In this document: in pieces, positions 51,501 to 60,100 of the stretch
Position numbering within the stretch: the stretch's first letter is position 1
Layout: each line of letters starts with the position of its first letter
NCBI RefSeq assembly: GCF_022811645.1
Contig: NZ_CP094534.1
Location: forward strand, 2,418,001-2,482,000
Origin: Hymenobacter monticola
GTDB taxonomy: Bacteria > Bacteroidota > Bacteroidia > Cytophagales > Hymenobacteraceae
Length of the DNA: 64,000 bases
Direction of reading: 5' to 3'
Translations under genes and position numbers: made by a program
The notes under the pieces: generated by a model
The model's input: only the letters and a program-made list of their open reading frames with translations
What the model was told of the DNA's origin: nothing
The model's database searches: none

Positions 51501-54234
51501 TAGCGGCTACGTGGTGGAATACGGCGGGCTCGATGCCTGCACCCCGCGCCTGACGGCTTCGGCGGTAGCCACTATCACCGTGAGCGGCCCCGTGCCGACC
51601 CCGGTGGCCCTGGCCAAGAACATCAGCGTGAACCTGAGCAACGCCGGCACCGTGAGCATTACGGCCGCTCAGGTAAACAACGGCTCGTCGGCCGCCTGCG
51701 GCATTGCCAGCGTTTCGGTATCGCCCAGCACCTTCACCTGCGCCAACATCGGCCCCAACACCGTGACTCTGACCGTGACCGGTGTGGCCGGTGGCACCGC
51801 CACCACCACCGCCGTGGTGACGGTGGCGGACGTGAACGCCCCCGTGGCCCGCACCAAGCCGGCCACCATCTACCTCGACGCCAACGGCCAGGCCAGCCTG
51901 AGCCCGGCCGACGTGGACAACAACAGCACCGATAACTGCGGCATTGCCACGCGCACGCTGAGCAAGACGGCTTTCACCTGCGCCAACGTGGGCCCGAACG
52001 CCGTGACCCTGACCGTGACCGACGCCAGCGGCCGCACCGCCAGCGCCGCTGCCACCGTGACGGTGGTCGACAACATTGCCCCGACCGTGACCTGCCAGCC
52101 CTTCACCGTGCTGCTCGATGCCAACGGCCAGGCCAGCATCAGCGTGGCTGACGTGGTAGCATCTTCTTCGGATAACTGCGCCGTGACCAGCCTGACGGTG
52201 AGCCCCAATACCTTCACCGCCGCCAACGTGGGCGCCAACACCGTGACGGTGACGGCCCGCGACGCCGCCGGCAAAGTGAGCACCTGCCAGGCCACCGTGA
52301 CGGTGGTGGAGCCGGCGCCCGTGGCCGTGTGCCAGCCCGCTACCCTGCAGCTCGACACCAACGGCCGGGCCACCCTCACCGCCGCGCAAGTAGACGGTGG
52401 TTCTTACAGCCTGGTGGGCTTGAGCGGCATCTCTGTTTCGCCCAACACCTTCACCTGCGCCAACGTGGGTGCCAATATTGTGACCCTGACCGTGACGAAC
52501 CGCTTCGGCCGCACCGCCAGCTGCCAGGCTGTCGTGACGGTGGTAGACGCCATTGCCCCCGTAGCCGTGGCCCAGAACGTGACCGTGCAGCTCGATGCTA
52601 ACGGCCAGGCCATTGTAACTGCGGCCCAGGTGAACAACGGCAGCTCCGACAACTGCGGCATTGCCTCGGTGACGGTAGCTCCCAGCGCCTTCACCTGCGC
52701 CAACGCCGGTGCCAACAACGTGACCCTGACCGTGACCGACAACAACGGCCTCACCTCAACGGCTACGGCTGTGGTGACGGTGGTTGACAACCTGCGGCCC
52801 ACCATCACGGCCCCGACCGCTGTTTCGGTAAGCGCCGACCCCGGCCAGTGCAGCGCCACCAACGTGGCTTTGGGCTCGGCCACCGCCGCCGACAACTGCT
52901 CGGCTACCGTGACCAACAACGCCCCCGCCACCTTCCCGAAAGGCACCACCACGGTAACCTGGATGGCAACGGACGCCGCCGGCAACGTGGCCACCGCCAC
53001 CCAGACGGTGACGGTGAACGACACCGAGCGCCCTGTGCTGGCCGCCCTGGCCAACCTGAGCGTGAACGCCCCGGCCACGACCTGCGGCGCGGTGGTGAGC
53101 TTTGCCCCGACGGCCAGCGACAACTGCGGCGCCACGGTGACGACGCTCCCGGCCTCGGGCAGCACCTTCGCCGTGGGTACCACCACGGTGAACGTGACGG
53201 CTACTGATGCCGCCGGCAACACGAGCACCGGCAGCTTCACCGTGACGGTGCTCGACGTGACGGCCCCCGCGGCCCTGGCCAAAACCTTTGACGTGACCCT
53301 CGTGAACGGCGCTGCCACCGTGACGGCCGCCCAAGTGAACAACGGCAGCACGGACGCCTGCGGCATCCGCTCGCTGAGCCTGGACAAAACCAGCTTCGAC
53401 TGCTCGAACATCGGCGCCAACCCCGTGACGCTGACTGTGACCGACAACAACGGCAACACCAGCACGGCTGCCGGCGTGGTGAACGTGCGCGGCGACATCC
53501 CCGTCGTGACCATTGCAGCCACCCCGGCCAGCGTGAACTACAGCAGCAAGTCGGTGGTGATTTATATCGGCTACGGTTCGCAAACGGCTACGCTCACGGC
53601 TTCGAGCGGCGCCCTAGCCGGCGTGCGCTACACCTGGGCCGCGGCCCAGGGACTGAGCACCCTCACCGGCGCCAGCACCGTGTTCACGCCCACCGCCGAA
53701 GGCACCTTCACCTTCACTGTAACGGCCACCAGCGCCACCGGCTGCTCCAGCACGGGCACGGTGAAAGTGTACGTGGAAGACGTGCGTTGCGGCAACCCCA
53801 ACAGCAACAGCCTCAACGAGAAAGTGCAGCTTTGCCACAACGGTCAGACCATCTGCGTTTCCATCAACTCGCTGCAAACCCACTTGGGCCACGGCGACAA
53901 GATTGGTGACTGCAACGTGAGCTTCCCCCGCGGCACGGCCGAGGCCGCCCCGGCGCCGGCCGCTCTGCAGGCGGTGAACGAACTGTCGGCCTTCCCGAAC
54001 CCGGTGACGGACATCGCCACGGTGCGCTTCCGCACCACACAGGACGGCCCGGCCCAGGTGCTCGTCTACAACGAGCTCGGCCAGCGCGTGGCCGTGCTCT
54101 TCGACGGGCCCGCCACGGCCGGCCAGCCGTACGCCCTCACGCTCAACGGCCAGTCCCTGGCTTCGGGCCTGTACGTGTGCCGCCTCGTGACCAACGGCAA
54201 AACCCAAACCCTGCGCCTGACCGTCGGGCACTAA
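48586..54234 (+). CDS. Giant T9SS-secreted multidomain adhesin (LamG-like, HYR-like repeats, C-type lectin)
   Basis: The 1882-residue protein has a signal peptide ending at GHAQ (about 32). A concanavalin/LamG-like domain follows (about 33-285), then an Ig-like segment and a SprB-like repeat (about 361-435, DASCSGTPGSLTATALTGTA). Three HYR-like repeats (about 438-675) precede a second SprB-like and a cadherin-like module, and a C-type lectin domain (about 838-985, CWTAAKTAAEARTYRGLTG, SSWDGGEPNNSGNEDYAHF). Eight more HYR or HYR-like repeats (about 1004-1640) follow. Near the end are a Cys/His segment (VQLCHNGQTICVSINSLQTH) and a type A sorting domain (AFPNPVTDIATVRF to LTVGH). It is exported by the type IX system to the cell surface and probably binds glycans or other cells. 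It has its own terminator. Confidence 0.92.
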   Translation: MKHIFSDWGLRLSRQLLVPALLAGASVAGHAQTLAGPAGITAGIRTWLDASDVNADGLPNNPADGVAITTWADKSGKNQPGQQLAPYGAATLASGTGSTLNGMPVMRFASGKVYNFAGIDIRAAAMEDLTIITVYRQGNAGGTGLWGNDNGNWDRFMYTAFSGTNGIASRGPGQNPPSTSITGSGVPGNTYLFTAVYDGAVSGNLNNGPVNGSAFYFNGTLLGNFTDRTEPSAAQTSLRLGFDGDGGFFVGDIAEFIVYDRVLTQCEIQSINSYLSQKYGITFSVASVTASGPTSLCAGSSVTLTAGAAASYQWQRDGQDLPGATSATYVASQAGSYTVTVPLSGCGTATSAPTVVTVNPLPTLSFTVVDASCSGTPGSLTATALTGTAPFMYSINGGAYGSSRTFGNLAAGTYQLRVRDAKGCESVAVAATVRGAVSAPVAAAQNMTVQLDARGNATVTAAQVNNNSVASCGTPTLTVAPNTFTCANVGPNTVTLTVTDANGRTNTATAIVTVENNIAPVAAAQNVTVQLDASGNATVTAAQVNNGSTASCGTPTLMVSPSSFTCVNVGPNVVTLTATDAAGRTNTATATVTVVDAIAPVAVAQNLTVQLDANGTASITAAQVNNGSSDNCGVPTLTVSPSTFTCTNVGPNTVTLTATDASGLTNTATATVTVQSALALLETHADVTCFGAANGSISLQVVAGNNATYAWTGPNGFMATTQNLTNLAAGTYTATVSANGCSATKTVTLTQPADQAPVANPDQLSTTACTPITITPAMLLGNDTDPQGGTLQIAEVLTPSSGTIAANTNGTYTYTPAPGFTGTATFTYVAKKNDATVAYSGNGHFYEFVSQPGICWTAAKTAAEARTYRGLTGYLATITSAGENAFAASKLQGNGWLGASDAAVEGEWRWVTGPEAGQLFWRGAANGTGTGLGYSSWDGGEPNNSGNEDYAHFYIGTGRWNDLPSCPGSGWISGYVVEYGGLDACTPRLTASAVATITVSGPVPTPVALAKNISVNLSNAGTVSITAAQVNNGSSAACGIASVSVSPSTFTCANIGPNTVTLTVTGVAGGTATTTAVVTVADVNAPVARTKPATIYLDANGQASLSPADVDNNSTDNCGIATRTLSKTAFTCANVGPNAVTLTVTDASGRTASAAATVTVVDNIAPTVTCQPFTVLLDANGQASISVADVVASSSDNCAVTSLTVSPNTFTAANVGANTVTVTARDAAGKVSTCQATVTVVEPAPVAVCQPATLQLDTNGRATLTAAQVDGGSYSLVGLSGISVSPNTFTCANVGANIVTLTVTNRFGRTASCQAVVTVVDAIAPVAVAQNVTVQLDANGQAIVTAAQVNNGSSDNCGIASVTVAPSAFTCANAGANNVTLTVTDNNGLTSTATAVVTVVDNLRPTITAPTAVSVSADPGQCSATNVALGSATAADNCSATVTNNAPATFPKGTTTVTWMATDAAGNVATATQTVTVNDTERPVLAALANLSVNAPATTCGAVVSFAPTASDNCGATVTTLPASGSTFAVGTTTVNVTATDAAGNTSTGSFTVTVLDVTAPAALAKTFDVTLVNGAATVTAAQVNNGSTDACGIRSLSLDKTSFDCSNIGANPVTLTVTDNNGNTSTAAGVVNVRGDIPVVTIAATPASVNYSSKSVVIYIGYGSQTATLTASSGALAGVRYTWAAAQGLSTLTGASTVFTPTAEGTFTFTVTATSATGCSSTGTVKVYVEDVRCGNPNSNSLNEKVQLCHNGQTICVSINSLQTHLGHGDKIGDCNVSFPRGTAEAAPAPAALQAVNELSAFPNPVTDIATVRFRTTQDGPAQVLVYNELGQRVAVLFDGPATAGQPYALTLNGQSLASGLYVCRLVTNGKTQTLRLTVGH

Positions 54235-54254
54235 GCTCCCGGGTTAGATTCAGC

Positions 54255-54292
54255 AAAAAGCCCCTGTCGGATGTTCCGGCAGGGGCTTTTTT
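54255..54292 (+). terminator. Rho-independent terminator of the adhesin gene
   Basis: AAAAAGCCCCTGTCGG and CCGGCAGGGGCTTTTTT form a stem with a 5-base loop and a T-run, about 20 bases after the stop codon. Confidence 0.88.
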
Positions 54293-54308
54293 GTGAGGGC
54301 CAGGAGTA

Positions 54309-55091
54309 CTACTGCGCGGTGGGGTACCAGTTGCGCAGCCGCACGTCGATGTTCTTATTGCCTGCGTTCACGGTTTTCTTGAAGGCGGCCACGTCGCTCA
54401 GGCCGTTTTGGCCGCGGTAGTGGTAGGGGTACACTATGCCCGGCTTGAAGGCCAGCACGCCCTGCGCGGCCTGGTTCACGTCCATGGTGTAGGGCAGATT
54501 CATGCACACAAAGGCCACGTCAATGTTCTTGAGGGCGCGCATTTCCGGGGTGTCTTCGGTATCGCCGGAGAGGTACACGTTTTTGCCGCCAAGGTTCAGC
54601 ACGTAGCCGTTGCCGCGGCCTTTGGTGTGCATGGCGTCCGCCGCTTCGGGCAGGTTGTACATAGGAATGGCCGCCACGCTCATGCCCAAGGTGTCGAGCT
54701 TCTGGCCGTTGCGCAGCACGCGCACGTGCCCTTTGTATTCGGCGGGCAGCTTCTCGGCTACTGCCGGGGGCACTATCATCAGGGCTTTGCCCACCGAGAG
54801 TCCAGCCAGCGTTTTGGGGTCGAGGTGGTCGGGGTGGATGTCGGTGATGAGCACAACATCAGCTGGCGCCAGTGCGGCGAAGCCCGCCGGGCCGCCGTAG
54901 GGGTCCACGTAAATGGTTTTGCCGCCCCAGCTTAGCACCACGCTGCCGTGGGTGATGGGCTGCACCTTGAGCGGGCCTTTCTTGGTGGCAATCTGGTCGG
55001 CTGCCGCGCGCGATGCGGTGGTTGCCGTCTGGGCTTGCGCCTGCACGGTGAAAGCCGCCAGCGCGGCCGTGAGTAGGAGGGTGAGTTTCAT
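54309..55091 (-). CDS. MBL-fold metal-dependent hydrolase, exported (UlaG-like)
   Basis: The 260-residue protein has a signal peptide ending at AQAQ. The metallo-beta-lactamase fold is shown by ITHGSVVLSWGGKTIYVDPY, the metal motif DIHPDHLDP (HxxDH-like variant), LSGDTEDTPEMRAL with the bridging aspartate, and the C-terminal histidine in VYPYHYRGQNG. This is the UlaG-like branch with diverse hydrolase activities; the substrate is unknown. The ATG at 55091 precedes the signal peptide, and the upstream in-frame extension lacks coding character. It converges on the adhesin gene. Confidence 0.9.
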   Translation of the reverse strand: MKLTLLLTAALAAFTVQAQAQTATTASRAAADQIATKKGPLKVQPITHGSVVLSWGGKTIYVDPYGGPAGFAALAPADVVLITDIHPDHLDPKTLAGLSVGKALMIVPPAVAEKLPAEYKGHVRVLRNGQKLDTLGMSVAAIPMYNLPEAADAMHTKGRGNGYVLNLGGKNVYLSGDTEDTPEMRALKNIDVAFVCMNLPYTMDVNQAAQGVLAFKPGIVYPYHYRGQNGLSDVAAFKKTVNAGNKNIDVRLRNWYPTAQ

Positions 55092-55446
55092 CGGTTTTTG
55101 GGGTGTGGAGTGAGCGATAGTGCCAGCTGTTTCCGGTGGCTGGGCCTTGCAGAAATATCGGCTGCCGAAAAATCGTGACCATAACCCGGTACCCGCGCAC
55201 AAGTTCAGGTTGGCGGAGGAACAGATTTCTGAGCCCTATTCAAAAACTGTCCTCGGCACATGTATGTGACGCGTGCTGCTTGGTATTGAGCTTATAGCTC
55301 GCAATGGAACAACTCACATCAACGCCATTGAAACGTCGCTTACCTGAGCTACAGGCTCGGGCCAGGCAGGCAGCGCGTCTCAGATGCGCGCCAGCGTGAT
55401 AAGCGCGTGTTTATTAAAATTGAACTACCGTTTTGGCATACGATTA
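55092..55446. other. Intergenic region without a recognisable gene
   Basis: These 355 bases contain only very short open frames (for example 55304-55399, 31 codons, Arg/Ala-rich). I see no repeat, RNA or regulatory site I can defend. Confidence 0.5.
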
Positions 55447-55788
55447 TCAAAGCGTGTGGAGCAGTTTCAGAGCGCAAATCTGCTTGCACAGTTCAACTAC
55501 CTCTTCCCACCGGCTGTTACCTTTAATTGTTTCAACTAAGTCAGGGTGTTGCGTCAGATAATCCACTTTTCTTTCAACAGTAAGGCAGCGTTCTTTTATC
55601 TCGTGGGTAATGACACCTGCCGTTAGCAGAATGTCGAGGTTGACAGGATGGAAGAAGGAGCCAACACTGACCGCAAAATCCTCATATAGGAGCTCCAGCA
55701 GTTCCTCGGGGCCTTGCATGTCAATTCCACACACGTTCGCCGTGTTGTCAAAATCCCCAATTCTTCTTTCCAGTTCAGCCGCATCCAT
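55447..55788 (-). CDS. Unrecognised soluble protein, possibly 5'-truncated
   Basis: From the ATG at 55788 the protein has 113 residues: acidic, helical, with LEELLYEDFAVSVGSFFHPV-type and CLTVERKVDYLTQHPDLVET segments, and no family I recognise. The frame stays open upstream and reads sensibly (LKAIETSDYLDAELLVRLP) to a TAA near 55935 without any ATG or GTG; only TTG at 55809 is available. The gene may have lost its original 5' end, or the start is TTG. GC content is lower than in neighbouring core genes. Confidence 0.5.
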   Translation of the reverse strand: MDAAELERRIGDFDNTANVCGIDMQGPEELLELLYEDFAVSVGSFFHPVNLDILLTAGVITHEIKERCLTVERKVDYLTQHPDLVETIKGNSRWEEVVELCKQICALKLLHTL

Positions 55789-56046
55789 TCCGAAAACTAG
55801 CAATGGCAAACGAACGAGTAACTCAGCATCTAGGTAATCGCTCGTTTCAATGGCCTTGAGTCGTACATGGATAGTTACAGGCCTTGTAAGTGTATCAGGG
55901 GCTTTTCTTCCAAAAAGACGGATTTACACGCTGAGCCATCGGGTCGCGGGGATGGTGGAGTGGGCGGCGGGGTGGTGGGGCCAGGGCGGCAACCCTTGAG
56001 CGGTCCCGTTGTCCCTGGGAGGCCAACGGCTCGCTCATCTTTTCAA

Positions 56047-57009
56047 ATGCTGCCTTTTAAAACCACTCTCCGTGCATTGTGCCTATTTGCCGTCTTGGGC
56101 AGCAGCATTACGCTGTCTCACGGCCAGCGAGCCCCAGCTCAGACTGCTCCCGCCCAACATGCTGAAAAAGTAGGGGTTGACAGCACCCACTATTACTTAA
56201 AACTGGTGCCGAAGGCAAAACCAATTGGCATCATCATTATTCTTCACGGTGGGGCAGAAGATGCAACAGGCGTAATGCATCAAATTACATTAGATGAAAT
56301 TGCCCTTAAAAATAATTTCATCGTTGCTTTTCCAACGATTGAAGACGATGACTTTAAAATGAATGTCGCGCAGGGAGTAGTAGATAAGATTGCGAAGCAA
56401 CTGGTTGACAAGTATCATGTATCAAAGGGCAATATATTCCTTGGTGGCCTTTCAGGCGGCGGCATGCAGACACTAACTTATGCGGAAAGAGCGATTAGGG
56501 ACCGAAATACCTATTTCACACCAAAGGGAATTTTTGCCCTTGACCCACCACTCGATTATGAAAACATGTATTATCGTTATCAACGGGAAGTGGAAAGAAA
56601 CTTTTCAGCAGTTGGCGTAAGCGAAGCGAAATGGTTTTTGGCAGAGATGGAGAAAAATTTGGGTGGAACACCGGAAACAGCCAAGGATGAGTACATAAAG
56701 AATTCAATGTTTTCCTGTCACCAAAAAGAGGGTGGAAATGCGAAATATTTGCTGACTATACCCATTAGGATTTATACAGAACCAGGGATAGAATGGCAGT
56801 TAAAAAACAGGCACAGAGATTTATATGACTTGAATTGCACAGACATTTCAGCCTTGATAAATTTCCTGCAACTGAACGGAAATAATAGCGCTGACATGGT
56901 CGTAACTCACGACAAAGGCGTAAGGCCAAATGGAATGAAACACCCTCATTCTTGGTCTATTATGGACTCAAGCAATTGCATGGCTTGGATTTTGAAACAG
57001 ATGAAATAA
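56047..57009 (+). CDS. Exported alpha/beta-hydrolase (esterase/PHB-depolymerase-like), low-GC
   Basis: The 320-residue protein has a signal peptide (TTLRALCLFAVLGSSITLSHG). The hydrolase fold is shown by GIIIILHGGAEDATG (oxyanion-hole HGG), the nucleophile Ser136 in FLGGLSGGGMQ, and a C-terminal histidine in MKHPHSWSIMD. From about 56160 on the base composition is clearly lower in GC than flanking genes, while the signal-peptide region is host-like. This could reflect acquisition of the mature domain. The ATG at 56047 begins the signal peptide; the 60 upstream in-frame codons are GC-rich and look non-coding. The substrate is unknown. Confidence 0.8.
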   Translation: MLPFKTTLRALCLFAVLGSSITLSHGQRAPAQTAPAQHAEKVGVDSTHYYLKLVPKAKPIGIIIILHGGAEDATGVMHQITLDEIALKNNFIVAFPTIEDDDFKMNVAQGVVDKIAKQLVDKYHVSKGNIFLGGLSGGGMQTLTYAERAIRDRNTYFTPKGIFALDPPLDYENMYYRYQREVERNFSAVGVSEAKWFLAEMEKNLGGTPETAKDEYIKNSMFSCHQKEGGNAKYLLTIPIRIYTEPGIEWQLKNRHRDLYDLNCTDISALINFLQLNGNNSADMVVTHDKGVRPNGMKHPHSWSIMDSSNCMAWILKQMK

Positions 57010-57181
57010 AAAACACAGCCCCACCCTCAATTTGCAAAAGCAGGGCAAAAGGAGGCAATTAAGCGATTGTGTTTTTATCACTGTTTCGCTGAACGGCCAC
57101 TGGTCTGGCTGATTGACGCGGTTTGTGAAGCTACAGTAAATGGCTATAGCCCGCTTGCCATTCCTGGCAAGCGGGCCGCCC

Positions 57182-60100
57182 TTATGGTGCCTGAGTGTCC
57201 GGGCCAGCGAGTGCTTCCGACGCTTTATCGTCTTTTCCCGACTCCTCCGGGGCAAAACGGGCCTTAAAGCGGGCATACAGGGCATTCATGCCGAGCAGCA
57301 GCAGCCCCATGAAAATGAAGACGAAGGCGCGTGTGATGGTCCCGCTGCGGCTCAGGTCGAAAAACACCAGCCGGAGCAGCGAGCCCAGCATGCCGGCCAG
57401 GGCAAGGTAGCGCAAATCCTGACGCCGCAGCAGCAGGCTGGTGCTAAAGACGGCCACCACTTCCAGCATAAGCAATACGGTGAGCACCGAGTGGTCGAAC
57501 GACTGCACGAGCAGCAGCGTGAACGCCAGGAAAGCTGGATAAAGCAGCCAGGCTTCGAGCACGCGGCGCGGCGGGTGAATGAGCCGTTCCCAGGCGGGCG
57601 AGAGGCCGGCAGGAAGATTGACCGCTTGCAGTGCCCGGGCTATGTAGGCAAACAGCAACGCCACCGCCGCCGAAATCCCCCACCAATCGAAGCTCAGAAG
57701 CTGCTCCGGGGTGATGTAGCGCAGGCTGGCCAGGCTGGCCGTGCCAGCAGCCAGCCAATAGTAGAGCCGGCCGTACGCGGCCAAACGCCGGAAGCGCGCC
57801 GGGGTTCGGGAAGCCACTAGCGTCAGGAGCAGCGCGCCCGTTGCCCACAGCAGCGGCAGCCAGGGCGTGCGCACGTGGTGGCCCAGCGTGGCAGTGCCAA
57901 AGAGCAGCGCCGCCTCGGGTAGCCACGGATGCAGCCGGCGCCAGGAGTTGTATACCGGGCCCGTAGCGGGCGGGGCCGCCAACGCCAGGGCCGTCAGCGT
58001 GGCGAAGAGCAGCGTCGCCGTCGCGTATTCGGCGGGCTGGCCGAAAAACCGCTCATCAAGCGCGAGCAGGTACCCATGCGTGAGCAGACCCGCCGCCAGT
58101 AGCCCGTAGCTGAGGTGCAGCAGGTAGCGGTCGGGAAGGCCGGCCCGCCATACGGCCGACTGGTTGGGCAAGCGGCGGCGCCACACCTGGGCCGCGGCGA
58201 AGGCGGCCCCCGCCAGTCCGGTAAAGCCCAGCGCGAGGTAAGCCACGTGGCCCGCGGGCACGGCGGCCACCAACGCCACCACCAGGTGCAGCCCCAGCAG
58301 GTACACCCACGGACCGCGCACAAACCGTTGGGCCGGCGCCCACCACGACACCCGGGCGCCCACCAACGGCACGGCCAGCGTGGGCAGCAAGTAAAGCAGC
58401 ACAGCTCCCGCGCTGGCCAGCTGCCCGGCCGGCGGCCGCAGCGCGTAGCTCCACTGCAGGCCCAGGTAGCCCACAGCGGCCAGCAGCAGGCCGGCCCACA
58501 CGCCCGGCGCCACCACCCGGTGCCGCAGGTACAGCAGCGCGCCCAGCAAGCCCACCATGGCCCAGGCGGCCCAGGCTTGGTCGTATACCAGCGCGCCGCC
58601 ACTGAGCAACAGCCAGCCCACGGCCAGCCCCAGCACCGGCAGGCGCAAGGTGCCGCCCAGCGGCAGCACCGCGTACTCTTCGTTTGCCTCCGGCCGCAAC
58701 CGATGCCGCAGCTGGTAACCCACCGTGAGCAGGGCCGCCCCGACGAGCAAGGCCGCCCGCACCTCCGCTCCGAGGGCGCCCGGTGAGGTGTAGCGCACCA
58801 GCAGGGGCAAGAGGGCTGCGAGCAGCACCAGCAGGTAGGTCTGCAAGTGCAACAGGTCGTCTTCGTCACGGCCGCGTAACAGCAGCGCGGCCAGCATATT
58901 CTCAGCGTAAAGAACCAGTAGGGCGCCCGGCCAGCTCAGGCCGGCCTCGTGCAAGCCCAATGCGGCCAGCACGGTAAACGCCTGTCCCAACACCAGCTGC
59001 TGGCGCCGCACCCAACGGGGCAGTAGCCCGCGGGCATGCACCCAAGCCGCCAGGCCCAGCGCAATGCCTCCCATGGCCAGGAGAGCCCCCAGCAGCCAGG
59101 CCACCGGCGCGCCGGGTGTGCTGAACAGCGCCCGGCCCAGCAACAGCCCGGTGCCAGCCTGCAGCAAGCCCGCCAGCCCAACAATGCCGCCCAACAGGTC
59201 ACGGTCGGTTTGCGCATCATCCAGCCCGTCGGCCTGCCGCGCTAGCAGTAGTTGGCGGTGGGTGAAATCAACCAATAGGATTCCGGCCCAGCCAGCCAAC
59301 GCCAGCACTAAGGCGTCGCGGTAAAGCGTAGGCAGCAGGCTGTGGTCGGCGTTACCGATGGCCAGTAGCAGCAAACTTAATCCCGCGGAACAGGCTCCGG
59401 CCAGGGCAACCCGATAGATGAGGCCCTCCCGCTTCCGGGCGGCGAGCAGGACCACCGCCATGTTTTCGGCAAAAAGCAGGCCCAGCACCACCGACCAGCT
59501 CAGCCCCAACTCGTGCAATCCCGACACCGTGAGCAGGGCAAATGCCTGAGCCAGCAACAACTGCAGCGGCCGCACCCAGGCAGGTAACCGGGGCTCGGCG
59601 CGCACCCAAGTTGCAAGTCCCAGCGCCGCGCCGCCCATTACCAGGAGCGCGGCCAACAACACGGCTACCGGCGCCTGCTGCCAGCCAAACAGCACGCGCG
59701 CCAGCAGCAGGCCGGTGCTGGCTTGCAGCAAGGCGCCCAGCCCCGCAAAGCCACCAAGCAAGCGTTGGTTCGTGTCGGAAATTTCTGATGCGCCGGGAGC
59801 CGAAAGCTGCCGGTAAGCCCCGCGAAGGAACGCCAGGCTCAGCCAGCCGGTCAGGGCCAGCACCAGGGCGTCGCGGTACAGTTCACGGGGCAGCCCATGG
59901 TTTACCTGCGCCCAGGCAGTCAGCAACAGGCCGCCACCGGCGAGGAAGGCCCCGGCCTGGGCAACGTGGTAGAGCAGTGGCTCGCGCCGCCGGGCCGCCA
60001 ACAAGGCCACCGCCACGTTCTCGGCGAACAGGATGCCCAGCACCACTGCCCAGCTCAGGCCCAACTCGTGCAGGCCCAGACCGGCCAGCACCGCAAAGCC

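Noticed and set aside
49901..53500. Regular repeats in the adhesin region that could be mistaken for a CRISPR array.
   Set aside because: The repeats are about 246 bases long, in frame and encode HYR-like protein units; there are no short spacers.
55304..55399. A short 31-codon frame starting MEQLTSTPLKRR.
   Set aside because: It is too short, has no ribosome-binding site I can defend and no resemblance to known small proteins.
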